A stretch of 64,000 bases of DNA from JAYVJH01 sp043777595 (GTDB lineage Bacteria; Bacteroidota; Bacteroidia; Cytophagales; Spirosomataceae). The stretch covers positions 13,656-77,655 of the forward strand of contig JAYWHT010000004.1 of the NCBI GenBank assembly GCA_043777595.1, written 5' to 3'. Positions 27,424 to 36,862 of this stretch are shown one piece after another. The translations under genes and the position numbers were made by a program. The notes under the pieces are model-generated. The model did no database searches. It saw only the letters and a list, made by a program, of their open reading frames with translations, and was not told the DNA's origin. Numbering within the stretch: the first letter of the stretch is position 1; every line of letters begins with the position of its first letter.

Positions 27424-28467
27424 ATGACTACTAAACAACTCACCATAGCATTTTTGTTTGCGCTTGTTGCCACTTTGAGCCAAGCGCAAGACCCTCAATT
27501 TTCGCAATTTTACGCCAATCCGTTGTACCTTAACCCTGCTTTTGCTGGTGGGGCTTTGGCTCCTCGTGTTACGTTCAACTACCGCAACCAGTGGCCTGGG
27601 CTATCTGCCAACTACACAACTACTGCCTTTGGCATCGATCATTATTTTTCTAACTATAACAGTGGTGTGGCTCTGTCTGTTATGAACGACGTGCAAGGAA
27701 CAGGAAACTTGCGCTCGACAGAAGTGGCTCTACAATATTCATACCAGGTCAAGCTCAACGATAACCTGCGGGTACGTTTGGGTTTGCAGGGGGCGTATGG
27801 TAGCCGTAGTGCCAATCTAAGCACACTTACTTTTGGCGACCAGTACAGCAACCGAGGATTTATTGCCAATTCTACAACCAACGACCCCATCGTTCAAAAC
27901 GGTACACCTACTTTTGGCTATGCTGACTTTGGTTCTGGAATGTTAGTTTACTCAGACCGCTTCTGGATAGGTGTATCGGCGCACCATATCAACCGCCCGC
28001 AGATGAGTTTTTTCAAAATATTAAACAGCGACCGTTTGCCTATCAAGGGGAGTATTCATGCTGGGTATAATATTCCGTTTGGTGGCTACACAGGCTTGTC
28101 AGATGAGTGGGGGCGTGAAAAAACCATTACACCAGCCGTTAACTATCGTTTTCAGGGGCCATACCGTCAGCTTGATTTGGGGGTTTATGTTACTTATTCA
28201 CCCATCGTGCTGGGACTTTGGTATAGAGGTATTCCAGTGGTAAAATCTGCCGACAATAGACCAAATCAAGATGCCGTTACGGCTTTGGTGGGTTACAGAC
28301 AAGATAATTTTTCGTTTGGCTACAGCTACGACCTCACTATTTCGTCATTGGGTGCAGCCAGTGGTGGAGCGCATGAAGTATCGCTATCTTATATTTTAGA
28401 TTGGGACCCTTCGCCCAAAAGCCGCCGCCGCAACAAAGACAAACAGTTGTCTTGTCCTAAGTTTTAG
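27424..28467 (+). CDS. PorP/SprF-family type IX secretion membrane protein
   Basis: About 347 residues from the ATG at 27424, which gives the signal peptide MTTKQLTIAFLFALVATLSQ; the upstream in-frame ATG at 27385 is rejected because it precedes the signal. The start of the mature part, QDPQFSQFYANPLYLNPAFAGG, is the PorP/SprF hallmark. The rest is an outer-membrane beta-barrel. SprF proteins attach large type B cargo such as SprB to the cell surface; the neighbouring divergent PKD/CHU_C protein is the probable cargo. Confidence 0.93.
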   Translation: MTTKQLTIAFLFALVATLSQAQDPQFSQFYANPLYLNPAFAGGALAPRVTFNYRNQWPGLSANYTTTAFGIDHYFSNYNSGVALSVMNDVQGTGNLRSTEVALQYSYQVKLNDNLRVRLGLQGAYGSRSANLSTLTFGDQYSNRGFIANSTTNDPIVQNGTPTFGYADFGSGMLVYSDRFWIGVSAHHINRPQMSFFKILNSDRLPIKGSIHAGYNIPFGGYTGLSDEWGREKTITPAVNYRFQGPYRQLDLGVYVTYSPIVLGLWYRGIPVVKSADNRPNQDAVTALVGYRQDNFSFGYSYDLTISSLGAASGGAHEVSLSYILDWDPSPKSRRRNKDKQLSCPKF

Positions 28468-28486
28468 AATAAAATATAGAAAGTTA

Positions 28487-28984
28487 ATGACTGATAAAGG
28501 TGATTTCGACAAGAATGGAAATCTTACGCCCTATGAGTTAGTAGAATATAGTTTAACTGAAATAGAACTTTATTTTGTGGATAGCTTTCCAAACTCTATT
28601 ACCAGAAAAAGTATTTATGATGGTTTAGTAAACTACATTTTAGATATTAGTGTCTATTTCAGTAACTCATGGTCAATATGGATAGATGGCAGTTTTATAA
28701 CAACGAAATTAAACCCAGAAGATGTAGATATTGTAAATGTTTTTGAGTGGAATGAAAGATTAAATAGCAATAAGGGTATATTTGAGGATAATTTTTGGGC
28801 AGATAAGTCTAAAAAAATCTATAAAGTTGATGCCAATTTTATGGCCGTTTATAGTAAAAAAGACTCCCGATACATTGATACAATAGAAATGACTAAATAT
28901 TGGTATGGTTGGTTCGGAAAAAGTCGGCAGCCACACGAGTATCCAAAAGGATTTATTGAGCTAAAAATAGCCAATCCCATTTGA
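28487..28984 (+). CDS. DUF6932-like nucleotidyltransferase-fold protein
   Basis: A 165-residue protein with WSIWIDGSFITTKLNPEDVD at about residues 63-83. The GSF...PxDVD pattern corresponds to the GS...DxD metal-binding motif of nucleotidyltransferase-fold proteins and fits the DUF6932 family as I recall it. The gene is AT-rich compared with its upstream neighbour and is followed after 28 bases by a 60-residue basic protein. A toxin-antitoxin role is plausible by arrangement but not shown by the sequence. Confidence 0.7.
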   Translation: MTDKGDFDKNGNLTPYELVEYSLTEIELYFVDSFPNSITRKSIYDGLVNYILDISVYFSNSWSIWIDGSFITTKLNPEDVDIVNVFEWNERLNSNKGIFEDNFWADKSKKIYKVDANFMAVYSKKDSRYIDTIEMTKYWYGWFGKSRQPHEYPKGFIELKIANPI

Positions 28985-29012
28985 ATTTAGAACAAGTAAT
29001 CTATTTATAACT

Positions 29013-29195
29013 ATGAAAGAGATAGATAATATTAGGCATTTAATAGCTACAAAAGAACAGCTATTAAAACAGTTTCCAGACGACCACTTTCTCGAAAAAT
29101 CAATTGAGCAATTAAAAAAAACACAATTAAAATTTACTGACAAAAATAGTTCTTCGATAAAATCTATTTTTGCTAAAAAGCGAGCTAAAAGATAA
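29013..29195 (+). CDS. Small charged protein downstream of the DUF6932-like gene
   Basis: A 60-residue helical protein (KEIDNIRHLIATKEQLLKQF) with a strongly basic C-terminal end (KSIFAKKRAKR). No family is recognised. It shares the AT-rich composition and direction of the preceding DUF6932-like gene, 28 bases away, and is most easily read as its partner. Confidence 0.55.
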   Translation: MKEIDNIRHLIATKEQLLKQFPDDHFLEKSIEQLKKTQLKFTDKNSSSIKSIFAKKRAKR

Positions 29196-29209
29196 ATTAT
29201 TAGACTAAA

Positions 29210-30211
29210 TCACTTCACTTTTACTCGACACAAATACATATCGGAAGTCAAATATAGTACCGTTCCTTCATTACCAAAAGTACAGTTGGCTGTGGCCTCG
29301 CCAGTATCTATACGGCCAAGTAGTGTGGCATCGGGCATAAAAATCAACACTCCACCCGGGCCTGTTGCCCAGATATTTCCTTTTTTATCTACTCTCAAAC
29401 CATCGGGTAGGCCACGTAACCCTTGCTTGACCATTGGGGTTGCATCAAAAAACACTCTTCCAGTTCCCAAAGAGCCATCGGTCAGCACAGGATAAGCCAT
29501 AATGATAGCCCGATTGGGGTCAGACTGTGCTACATAAAGTGTTTTTTCGTCAAGTGCAAATGCCAAGCCATTAGGTCGTGTCAGTTCTTTGGTTTGTAGC
29601 GTAACTACTCCGTCGGTACCAATTCTATACACCCCAGACCAACTTATTTCACGGCTTGGGTCGTTTTCTTGTTTGGGCAGCCCATACGGCGGGTCAGTAA
29701 AATAATACGCCCCGCCCGAATGTTGCACTACATCATTGGGGCTATTGAAACGTTTACCTTGAAAGCGATCGGCCAATGTCATCTTCCCACCTCCCGAAAG
29801 CGGCATAGCTGACACACGCCTATCGCCGTGTTCGCAACTTACTAATTGTCTCAATTTATTGACAATCAAACCATTGCTACCTGGTTCGTTACTATAAAAT
29901 CCCGTTCCCGTGTAGCCAGACGGTTTCAAGAATGTAGTCAGCCCTTCGCTTTCAGACCATTTGAAGACTGTATTTTGAGGTACGTCCGAAAACAACAAAT
30001 AGCCACCTTCGGGCGTTGAGCCTTTTACCCAAGCTGGCCCTTCCGACCATACAAAGCCTGTGGCCAATACTTCGATTTTGGTATCGGGGGTCAGTAGATT
30101 ATCCAATCGGGGGTCGAGCCGTACGATTTTGCCGATAGTCGGGTACGAGTTTTGAGAATAAATTGAGGCTGACATACAGACGATGAGTAGTAGAGTGATT
30201 GTGATTTTCAT
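29210..30211 (-). CDS. SMP-30/gluconolactonase-like secreted protein
   Basis: A 333-residue six-bladed propeller protein with a signal peptide ending near SIYSQ. Typical features are FVWSEGPAWVKGSTPEGGYLLFSDVP (metal-binding Glu), NRLVV-like GLIVNKLRQLVSCEHGDRRVS, RFNSPNDVVQHSGGAYYFTDPPYG (metal-binding Asn), RPNGLAFALDEKTLYVAQSD and PDGLRVDKKGNIWATGPGG. Members hydrolyse gluconolactone or related lactones in the periplasm. Together with the gluconokinase genes at 19-21 kb this suggests use of oxidised sugars, although the two loci are apart. Confidence 0.88.
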   Translation of the reverse strand: MKITITLLLIVCMSASIYSQNSYPTIGKIVRLDPRLDNLLTPDTKIEVLATGFVWSEGPAWVKGSTPEGGYLLFSDVPQNTVFKWSESEGLTTFLKPSGYTGTGFYSNEPGSNGLIVNKLRQLVSCEHGDRRVSAMPLSGGGKMTLADRFQGKRFNSPNDVVQHSGGAYYFTDPPYGLPKQENDPSREISWSGVYRIGTDGVVTLQTKELTRPNGLAFALDEKTLYVAQSDPNRAIIMAYPVLTDGSLGTGRVFFDATPMVKQGLRGLPDGLRVDKKGNIWATGPGGVLIFMPDATLLGRIDTGEATANCTFGNEGTVLYLTSDMYLCRVKVK

Positions 30212-30365
30212 ATAACTTAGGCGTTTAAATAATCAATTACGTTTAGCTGTTTATTTTTTTGCCCAGAGGGCTGCCGATAGTCATCACTCGGCAAAACCGA
30301 GCGATAGCGGGAATGTCTGATTATTAACCAATTGTTGTATTTTTCGTTTTTTACTACTCACTACT

Positions 30366-31427
30366 CTACACTATTTTTTCTAATAATTTTACATACAAAT
30401 CAATGCCTTCATTGAGTTCGTTCAAGTAAATAAACTCATCGGCAGTATGCGAGCGTTCAGATTGGCCGGGGCCTATTTTCAGTGATGGGCATCGCAAAAG
30501 TGCTTGGTCGGACAGTGTTGGTGAGCCATAAGTGCTACGCCCCAATGTCAGCCCAGCTTGTATGATGGGGTGGCTGTGGTCAATGCCCGAGGGTTTTAGT
30601 CTGACCGAACGAGGTATTATTTCTGACTGCGTATTTTGGTGAATAATCTCAATGATTTCGTTCAAACTATATTGTTCGGTAACACGTACATCGACCGTAA
30701 AGGTACAAACATCAGGCACTACGTTGTGTTGTGTGCCTGCATTGATAACCGTTACCGACATCTTGACAGCCCCCAAAGTATCTGAGATTTTGGCAAACTG
30801 ATAAGTCTGAAACCAGCGAATATCGGCAAGGGCTTTGTAGATGGCATTTTCGCCTTCGTTGCGGGCGGCATGGCCAGCTTTACCGTGAGCGGTGCAGTCC
30901 AAGACCAACAAACCTTTCTCGGCAACGGCCATCTGCATCTGGGTAGGTTCACCTACTATTGCAAATTCAATGGGAGGTAAGTTGTTTAATATCAACTCAA
31001 TACCATCTCTTCCCGATATTTCTTCTTCGGCAGTAGCAGCCAAAACAAGGTTATATTTTAGAGCTGGATTATCATAAAAATAACAAAAAGTAGCTATCAA
31101 ACTCACCAACGCTCCGCCCGCATCGTTGCTACCCAAACCATAGAGTTTTTCGTCTTTTATTATTGGCTCAAATGGGTCGAGTGTCCATGAGGCATTGGCC
31201 TTGACAGTATCGTGGTGAGAATTGAGGAGTATCGTTGGTTTGGTCTCGTCAAAATATTTATTGGCAGCCCAAACGTTATTTTTTTTTCGATTTGTAATTA
31301 TTGATTTTTCTTGAAAAAAGCCCTCAATCAAATCCGCAGTTTTATGCTCCTCACGGCTCAACGACGGAGTGGCAATGAGTTTTTGGAGGAGTTCGAGGGC
31401 TTGATTTTTGAGATTTGATAGCACCAT
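30366..31427 (-). CDS. M20-family metallo-hydrolase (ArgE-like)
   Basis: A 353-residue zinc hydrolase when started at the ATG at 31427, which shares one base with the upstream stop (TAATG), an arrangement that suggests translational coupling; an in-frame ATG at 31451 lies inside the upstream gene. Motifs are ILLNSHHDTVKA (zinc His), YGLGSNDAGGALVSL (bridging Asp), LAATAEEEISGRDG (catalytic Glu and zinc Glu) and VGEPTQ. Bacteroidota relatives include N-acetylornithine/N-acetylcitrulline deacetylases; the substrate here is not certain, and the surrounding operon gives no arginine genes. Confidence 0.85.
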   Translation of the reverse strand: MVLSNLKNQALELLQKLIATPSLSREEHKTADLIEGFFQEKSIITNRKKNNVWAANKYFDETKPTILLNSHHDTVKANASWTLDPFEPIIKDEKLYGLGSNDAGGALVSLIATFCYFYDNPALKYNLVLAATAEEEISGRDGIELILNNLPPIEFAIVGEPTQMQMAVAEKGLLVLDCTAHGKAGHAARNEGENAIYKALADIRWFQTYQFAKISDTLGAVKMSVTVINAGTQHNVVPDVCTFTVDVRVTEQYSLNEIIEIIHQNTQSEIIPRSVRLKPSGIDHSHPIIQAGLTLGRSTYGSPTLSDQALLRCPSLKIGPGQSERSHTADEFIYLNELNEGIDLYVKLLEKIV

Positions 31428-33340
31428 TATTTTTGCAGAGAGTTTATCCAAGCCGCTATTTTTAACGCTTCGGCACGGGGTACTTGTGGCATGGCGGCCA
31501 TTTCTACGGCATAGTCAGGCCAGTTTTTGGGGTTGGGTTTATAAATCAGCTCTACTATTTGCTCGTTGGTATATTTACGTTTGGCAATTTCTGAATAGGC
31601 CGGGCCAATCATGCGTTTGTTGGCATTGTGGCAAGCCAAACAAACATTTTTTTCTAACAAAGGCTTTACATCTGCAAAGGTCGGAGCGGTTTTTAGGGCA
31701 TTTTTGTCATCGGGGGTGCTTATTTTTTCAGATTTAGCGGGTGTGTTTGCTGTTTTGGCAGGCAAATTAGCAGGACGTTTCAAATAGTTTTCTAATTTTT
31801 CACCTGTCGGAATGTTATTGAGTGTATAATAAGCTGTGTTGTGTAGCAGTGTTTTGTTATCCAAATCTTTAACCCCGTCGGCTTTGATGGTATGTATAAA
31901 ATGAGGGCGTAGGCCGTCCACCAAAAGTCTCACTTTGAGACCATCTTCCGACACCTTCAAGCCCTTAATCGTACAGGTTTGCTTGGCCACTGGCGGGCTA
32001 CCATAAACGGGGTGGTATTTGTAAATAAAACTCTCAATGTCATAGTTTCTAAAGTCTTGGGCGGTGGCTTTGTTGATTGGTTTTGTAAACTCAATCTCAA
32101 AACCGTCTGTCGTTGCTTTTATTGTTTTCATTTCAAAGGGCATTTTTCCAGACCAAACCAATCGCTCAATACCCGACGTAGTTGTTCCTGCCGACCCCCA
32201 ACCTCGATTGGTTTCACCGACAAACATCGAGCCATCGTTACCAAACACCATTCGCAGCACTCCCGACTGAAAACCCTCTCTAAACATAACGACGCCGCCC
32301 TGGTATTCGCCGTTTACTTTTTCTGTAAACACCCGTGCAATATTACTTTTGCCTTGGTCGCTCACAAAAATCTGCCCTACAAATGGCCCAAAAGCACCGT
32401 TGGTTTCGTCCTTGATAATCTCAGAAGTTGAAATACCAATAATACCATGTGGCAACCAAACGGCTGGGGTTTTGAGTTCGGGAATGTCTTTTTTGAGTTC
32501 AAACAAATACACACCTCGCTCTTCGGCAATGTTTTCGGGCTTGATATACCGCCCTATTTCGTTTTTGTCTTTACGTGGATTGACCTTGGCATAGAGTTGC
32601 TCTGTCGTTAGTTTTAGGGGTGAGTCAGCGGCGTTTGTCCAGGCCAGCCCTGCTGGGTGGCCAGCAAAATCGCCTTTATTGATTTGTGAAATAAATCCAG
32701 ATCCCATCCAGTCGCCTTGATTGTCGCCATACCAAAACTCACCGTCAATCATACCTATACCGCAAGGCGAGCGCATACCAGTAGCAAACGGCTCAACCTT
32801 GCCATCTTCTGTTATCCGCATTGTCCAGCCTCGGCCTGGTCGTCGGCTTTCGCCACGCCACCATTCTTCATCGCCAAAGGCCACGTTGCCAGTTACTATC
32901 ATCGAGCCATCTGGCATCACTTTTGGGCCAAAGGTATATTCGTGGTAGTGGCCTGAAATCGGCAAGTTAGCCACTGTTTCGTAGCTATCGGCACGGCCAT
33001 CACCGTTTTTATCAGTCAGTTTGGTTAGTTCGCCACGCTGGGCGCAGTAGAGCGAGCCATTTTTATAGGCCAGTCCTAATATTTCATGCAGACCTGATGC
33101 AAATTTTTTGTAAAACGGCTGGCTTCCCGCCGTCATGTAAGCATTACTGATGAGCCAAATATCGCCCCTACGAGTTGCCAATGCCACATCGCCATTGGGC
33201 ATATTGGCCATACCGCCCACTTCAAGAAGCGTATTTTCGGGTACAGGCAGTGTAATGATTTTGTAGTAGTCGCCTTCGCTTTGAGCAAAAGTAAAGATTG
33301 GCAAAAGACCAATTAGTAAGGTTTTTATTAGGGTTTTCAT
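31427..33340 (-). CDS. PQQ-dependent-type sugar dehydrogenase fused to cytochrome c
   Basis: A 637-residue periplasmic protein: signal peptide MKTLIKTLLIGLLPIFTFAQ, a beta-propeller region (about residues 30-400), an Ig-like connecting part, and a C-terminal monohaem cytochrome c with CLACH at residues 567-571 and the likely axial Met in AAMPQV near residue 617. Similar proteins occur with DUF1080 proteins in glycan or keto-sugar oxidation loci. Its start overlaps the stop of the TOPRIM-like gene by 4 bases, and its stop overlaps the next start by one base. Confidence 0.85.
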   Translation of the reverse strand: MKTLIKTLLIGLLPIFTFAQSEGDYYKIITLPVPENTLLEVGGMANMPNGDVALATRRGDIWLISNAYMTAGSQPFYKKFASGLHEILGLAYKNGSLYCAQRGELTKLTDKNGDGRADSYETVANLPISGHYHEYTFGPKVMPDGSMIVTGNVAFGDEEWWRGESRRPGRGWTMRITEDGKVEPFATGMRSPCGIGMIDGEFWYGDNQGDWMGSGFISQINKGDFAGHPAGLAWTNAADSPLKLTTEQLYAKVNPRKDKNEIGRYIKPENIAEERGVYLFELKKDIPELKTPAVWLPHGIIGISTSEIIKDETNGAFGPFVGQIFVSDQGKSNIARVFTEKVNGEYQGGVVMFREGFQSGVLRMVFGNDGSMFVGETNRGWGSAGTTTSGIERLVWSGKMPFEMKTIKATTDGFEIEFTKPINKATAQDFRNYDIESFIYKYHPVYGSPPVAKQTCTIKGLKVSEDGLKVRLLVDGLRPHFIHTIKADGVKDLDNKTLLHNTAYYTLNNIPTGEKLENYLKRPANLPAKTANTPAKSEKISTPDDKNALKTAPTFADVKPLLEKNVCLACHNANKRMIGPAYSEIAKRKYTNEQIVELIYKPNPKNWPDYAVEMAAMPQVPRAEALKIAAWINSLQK

Positions 33341-33963
33341 TGTTTATTTTCAAGTTTTAGTTTCGACAAAAATATTTCTAATGGTTTTATATAATCAGAA
33401 GTTAAGTCCCAATATTCAGTATTCTCAAAAAACCAATCCCCTTTATTTTTGAATCGTTCGCTCTGAGTTTTTGATTTGGGAAAAGCATTGATGTATGAAT
33501 AAATCCGAGCCTTACGGAGTGGCACTTCATATAGCGTTTTGTCTTCTGAATTGTATTTTTCAATACAGTTTTCGTAGTTGAGAAAGCAGTCAATCAAAGG
33601 TCGGTGTTTAGAGTTAATACTATTTTCGAGTAAGGTTTCTAAGTCACCATCTGATTGATTATTAGGCAACAAAAATAACTCAAATTCTATTTTTAGTCTT
33701 TCTTTTTCTGCCAACAGTTCCTTTTTTCGTTTTTCAAACCCGCCATCGTTCCAACCACCATCAGCGTCAAATAGCACTAAATTTTGACTACCAGATTTTG
33801 TTGTATCTATAAATTGATTATCAAAAAGTGCCAATTTATTCCAGCCGCCAACACCAATTATTTCGGCGTTTATGTTCCATTTTTTGAGTATGGTTTCAAA
33901 AAAACGATACTCGTTTGTATTGTTGCCAGTAGATGAATCTGTTTCAATATAAATCCTGTTCAT
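33337..33963 (-). CDS. TOPRIM-like (DUF3226-type) protein, partner of the adjacent ATPase
   Basis: A 208-residue soluble protein. The acidic pattern of a TOPRIM fold can be followed: E7 in RIYIETDS, then LVLFDADGGW (DxD) near residue 84 and SDGDLETLLEN near residue 128. This arrangement resembles DUF3226/OLD-type nuclease domains. It overlaps the upstream ATPase by 4 bases and the downstream dehydrogenase by 4 bases. An ATPase plus TOPRIM pair is the architecture of overcoming-lysogenization-defect relatives such as the PARIS phage-defence system (AriA/AriB), so a defence role is plausible but inferred. Confidence 0.7.
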   Translation of the reverse strand: MNRIYIETDSSTGNNTNEYRFFETILKKWNINAEIIGVGGWNKLALFDNQFIDTTKSGSQNLVLFDADGGWNDGGFEKRKKELLAEKERLKIEFELFLLPNNQSDGDLETLLENSINSKHRPLIDCFLNYENCIEKYNSEDKTLYEVPLRKARIYSYINAFPKSKTQSERFKNKGDWFFENTEYWDLTSDYIKPLEIFLSKLKLENKQ

Positions 33964-35033
33964 CTGATTTCCGTTCCTTGGTCAGTAAGATAATCAAATT
34001 TTTCAAAATCATATTTATATGCCGTCATCTCTTCATTGGCTTCGCCTGTATTGTATCGTTTGAGGTTATAATAGCGAAGATCATTTTGTAGATGCGTATA
34101 TTCTGGCAACTCGGCTACATCGGCAAGCGAGCGTAGTAGTTCTTCGTTGTGGGTTGTCAAAAAAACTTGTACGTCCATTTCGTTGGCCGCATATAAAATA
34201 GCTTTCCAGAGTTTGGGCATGGTGCTATAATGCAGCCCGTTTTCAATCTCGTCAATCATCACAAAACCACCCTTGCCAACACCATAAATTGAAAGCAATA
34301 TACTCAAAATACGCCTTAGCCCATCGCCCGCAAGTTGTATTGGCAATAGCTTAGGCAAGCCTGCCATATCTATCATTATATCTGCCCCATTTAGTTTTAT
34401 TCCTTGTATTCTTTCATCAATAGGCTTTAAAAATTTTATAATAACATCTTCATTTCGGCTGTTTATCAAAGCTGCAAGTGTTTGAACTAAATTACCGTGT
34501 TCAAAAATTTTGAAACTTGGAAAATTGCAATGAAATTTGGCTTTTAGCTGAAATTTTTTACCCTCAATAGGCATATCTTTTATACCGATGTCCTTATCAA
34601 AAATAGACGAACATACTGATTCATAACGAATTCCCTTTTCTCTTTCTATCAATTTAGCATCAATGCCCGTCATTATATTCTCCCAATTTACAGAGATTGA
34701 ATTTAAAGTCATTAAGTCATTGCCATATTTGGGTGTTAATGACAATGTACGATTATACTTTTCGTTAAAAAAACCAGCTACTTTTATTTCTGTGAGATTC
34801 AAATTATAAAAAAAGTATTCTGGTAAGAAGGGCTGCTCTTTCCAATGATTACGAAATTTATTTAACACATTTAAATTAGAAGGCATTATTGCAATCAACT
34901 GAAAAAGGGCTTCTAAAACCGTAGTCTTCCCCATATTATTCTCGCCCGAAAACAGATTGATTCGTTTTAGGTCGTCAATTTCTAATTTTGAAATTCCTCT
35001 AAAATTTTCTATCGTTAGTTTTGTCAGTTGCAT
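33960..35033 (-). CDS. AAA15/AAA21-type ATPase of an OLD/PARIS-like pair
   Basis: A 357-residue SMC/ABC-like ATPase: Walker A LFSGENNMGKTTVLEAL (residues 27-43), a signature-like LAGDGLRRILSILLSIYG near residue 237, Walker B GFVMIDEIENGLHYS near residue 257 and the His switch VFLTTHNEELL near residue 295. The coiled insertion between them is short, as in the AAA15/AAA21 ATPases that partner with TOPRIM effectors. It starts 11 bases after the DUF1080 gene and overlaps the TOPRIM-like gene by 4 bases. Base composition is more AT-rich than the flanking metabolic genes. Confidence 0.82.
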   Translation of the reverse strand: MQLTKLTIENFRGISKLEIDDLKRINLFSGENNMGKTTVLEALFQLIAIMPSNLNVLNKFRNHWKEQPFLPEYFFYNLNLTEIKVAGFFNEKYNRTLSLTPKYGNDLMTLNSISVNWENIMTGIDAKLIEREKGIRYESVCSSIFDKDIGIKDMPIEGKKFQLKAKFHCNFPSFKIFEHGNLVQTLAALINSRNEDVIIKFLKPIDERIQGIKLNGADIMIDMAGLPKLLPIQLAGDGLRRILSILLSIYGVGKGGFVMIDEIENGLHYSTMPKLWKAILYAANEMDVQVFLTTHNEELLRSLADVAELPEYTHLQNDLRYYNLKRYNTGEANEEMTAYKYDFEKFDYLTDQGTEIR

Positions 35034-35044
35034 TTTTTATCTTT

Positions 35045-36862
35045 TTACCAAATAATCGAATAACTCAACTTACTGCCCAATGGTGCAATTAGCTCTTGGT
35101 TTCCGTTAGACGTTCTGATGTTGGCCGAGCCTTCGTTGAGTTTGATATAATAGACTCCATCACCGACAGTAAACGTACCATCGGTATTTTTTGAGATAGT
35201 TTTATCAACTGCCAACCGAGCATAAGTATTTGATAATAAAGACTTTGACTCTATTATTCTTGTCAAATATTTACCATCGGCACTTGCCGTTGTTTTGTCG
35301 GTTAAGGTTGTGCCATAGAGGTCAAATTTAAAAGTGGGTTGGCCGTCGTCGTCTAATTCATAGCCACGTGGGCGGTAGCTGGTGTCGGTATTGCCCCAGG
35401 TGGTTTCGGCTGTGGCGAGTTGTAAAACAGGTATCGTGTTGCTCAATGTTAATATACTCCCCAGCGGCTTAGAAGTACCATCGCCACGGTCGTTCCACAT
35501 GGGAGCGGTGTTTAGAAAGCCCCCACGCCAAACCTGAAAAACAGAGCCGTTGTCGATGTCATAAGTAAAGTGGATATTTTCTTTACTGCCCACCGAAACG
35601 GCATGAACGACCCGCTTCGGTTTGTTGTTTTCTTGAATGTCCATAAACGACCGCAAAACGATTGGCTCGTTGGCATTGACCATAATTTGTGGTACAGGAT
35701 TGGCCACCATCGACGAACTCGCCAAGTGCATTGGGTGCTTGCGTATTGTTTCAGATTCGGCATACAAACCCAACGATGGCTGTAGCCAACCGTCTGTTTT
35801 CCAGTAATATAACTCTACGGTAGCTTCGCCAGTGGCCAAATCTACTATCGCTTGGCGACCTACGGGGTTTGATGCCGCCCAGCCATCTTTGAAGGCCTCC
35901 GCACCGTTGATTTTTATTTGGGTATTGCCACCGTGTGTGGTCGTAAAAGTATAGCGGCCTGTTTCGGGTACGTTGATTTTACCAATGTATTTTACGCCAA
36001 AATTATTTTCTTCGTTACTCACCGACCAGTTCAAAAATTCAGTATTGCCTTCGGTCTCTGGTTTGATTTTTTCGATGTCTGCCACTGTTCTAAACTTACC
36101 TTTATAGACACCAAATTTTAGCTCACTAAACGACAATTTTTTTTGGTTATAGCTTTTATATCTGATGTTCTTGAAGGCTACATTGCCGTGGTCGCCTTGT
36201 ATGCGTAAGGGCGCAGCAGCCGACTCGTCTGATAGTGCGCCACGTGTTACGCCCGTAACCTCTACGTTTTCGTGAATCAAAACACCGTTTAAAACTACGT
36301 ACAAAAATCGAGCATTAGCTATTTTCTTGCCGCTGGCATCAAATCGTGGGGCCTGAAACGAAATCTTGATATTTTGCCACAGCCCGGGTGCTTTGCAAAC
36401 ATTGAGCCGAGGTGCAATACCTTCATAACCTTTCTGGCCGTTGGGCATGGAGTCGTTCCAGCGTTCATAAATACCCCCACAATCATTGTATTTAGGTGTT
36501 TTTTTACCCCAACTGTCATAGAGTTGTACTTCGTAGCGGCTTTGTAGATAGATACCCGAGTTTGAGCCTTTGGCCATCATAAAGTCAAGGTCAAGGTCTA
36601 AGTCGCCGTGTTCCATTTTGGTCAGTAAGTCCAGTTCTGTGCCATATTTACCAATTTCATGTTTACAAACCAACACACCGCTCCCAGTTTGAGTAGTCAG
36701 ACTATTGACTTGACTTAAGTCTGCCGAAGCAACGCCAGCCACCGACCAGTTGGGAGTAGGGTTTTTGAAAGCCGATAGGTCAGTCAATGAAATAGTTTGT
36801 TGGGCCATGGCCGCACTTGCCCAAAGGCCAAAGAATAGTGAGAGTTTGAGGGGTTTTTTCAT
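35045..36862 (-). CDS. DUF1080 (3-keto-disaccharide hydrolase-like) protein with PA14 domain
   Basis: A 605-residue exported protein with a signal peptide ending MAQQ. Residues about 20-210 form a DUF1080/concanavalin-like domain (DLDLDFMMAKGSNSGIYLQSRYEVQLYDSWG and YRVVL-type NARFLYVVLNGVLIHENVEV). A PA14-like domain follows around residues 280-365 (VPETGRYTFTTTHGGNTQIKINGAEAFKDGW). The C-terminal 200 residues are unassigned. DUF1080 proteins act on 3-keto-glycosides or bind glycans. It heads the operon whose other metabolic members (dehydrogenase-cytochrome c, M20 hydrolase) lie beyond the ATPase-TOPRIM pair. Confidence 0.85.
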   Translation of the reverse strand: MKKPLKLSLFFGLWASAAMAQQTISLTDLSAFKNPTPNWSVAGVASADLSQVNSLTTQTGSGVLVCKHEIGKYGTELDLLTKMEHGDLDLDLDFMMAKGSNSGIYLQSRYEVQLYDSWGKKTPKYNDCGGIYERWNDSMPNGQKGYEGIAPRLNVCKAPGLWQNIKISFQAPRFDASGKKIANARFLYVVLNGVLIHENVEVTGVTRGALSDESAAAPLRIQGDHGNVAFKNIRYKSYNQKKLSFSELKFGVYKGKFRTVADIEKIKPETEGNTEFLNWSVSNEENNFGVKYIGKINVPETGRYTFTTTHGGNTQIKINGAEAFKDGWAASNPVGRQAIVDLATGEATVELYYWKTDGWLQPSLGLYAESETIRKHPMHLASSSMVANPVPQIMVNANEPIVLRSFMDIQENNKPKRVVHAVSVGSKENIHFTYDIDNGSVFQVWRGGFLNTAPMWNDRGDGTSKPLGSILTLSNTIPVLQLATAETTWGNTDTSYRPRGYELDDDGQPTFKFDLYGTTLTDKTTASADGKYLTRIIESKSLLSNTYARLAVDKTISKNTDGTFTVGDGVYYIKLNEGSANIRTSNGNQELIAPLGSKLSYSIIW

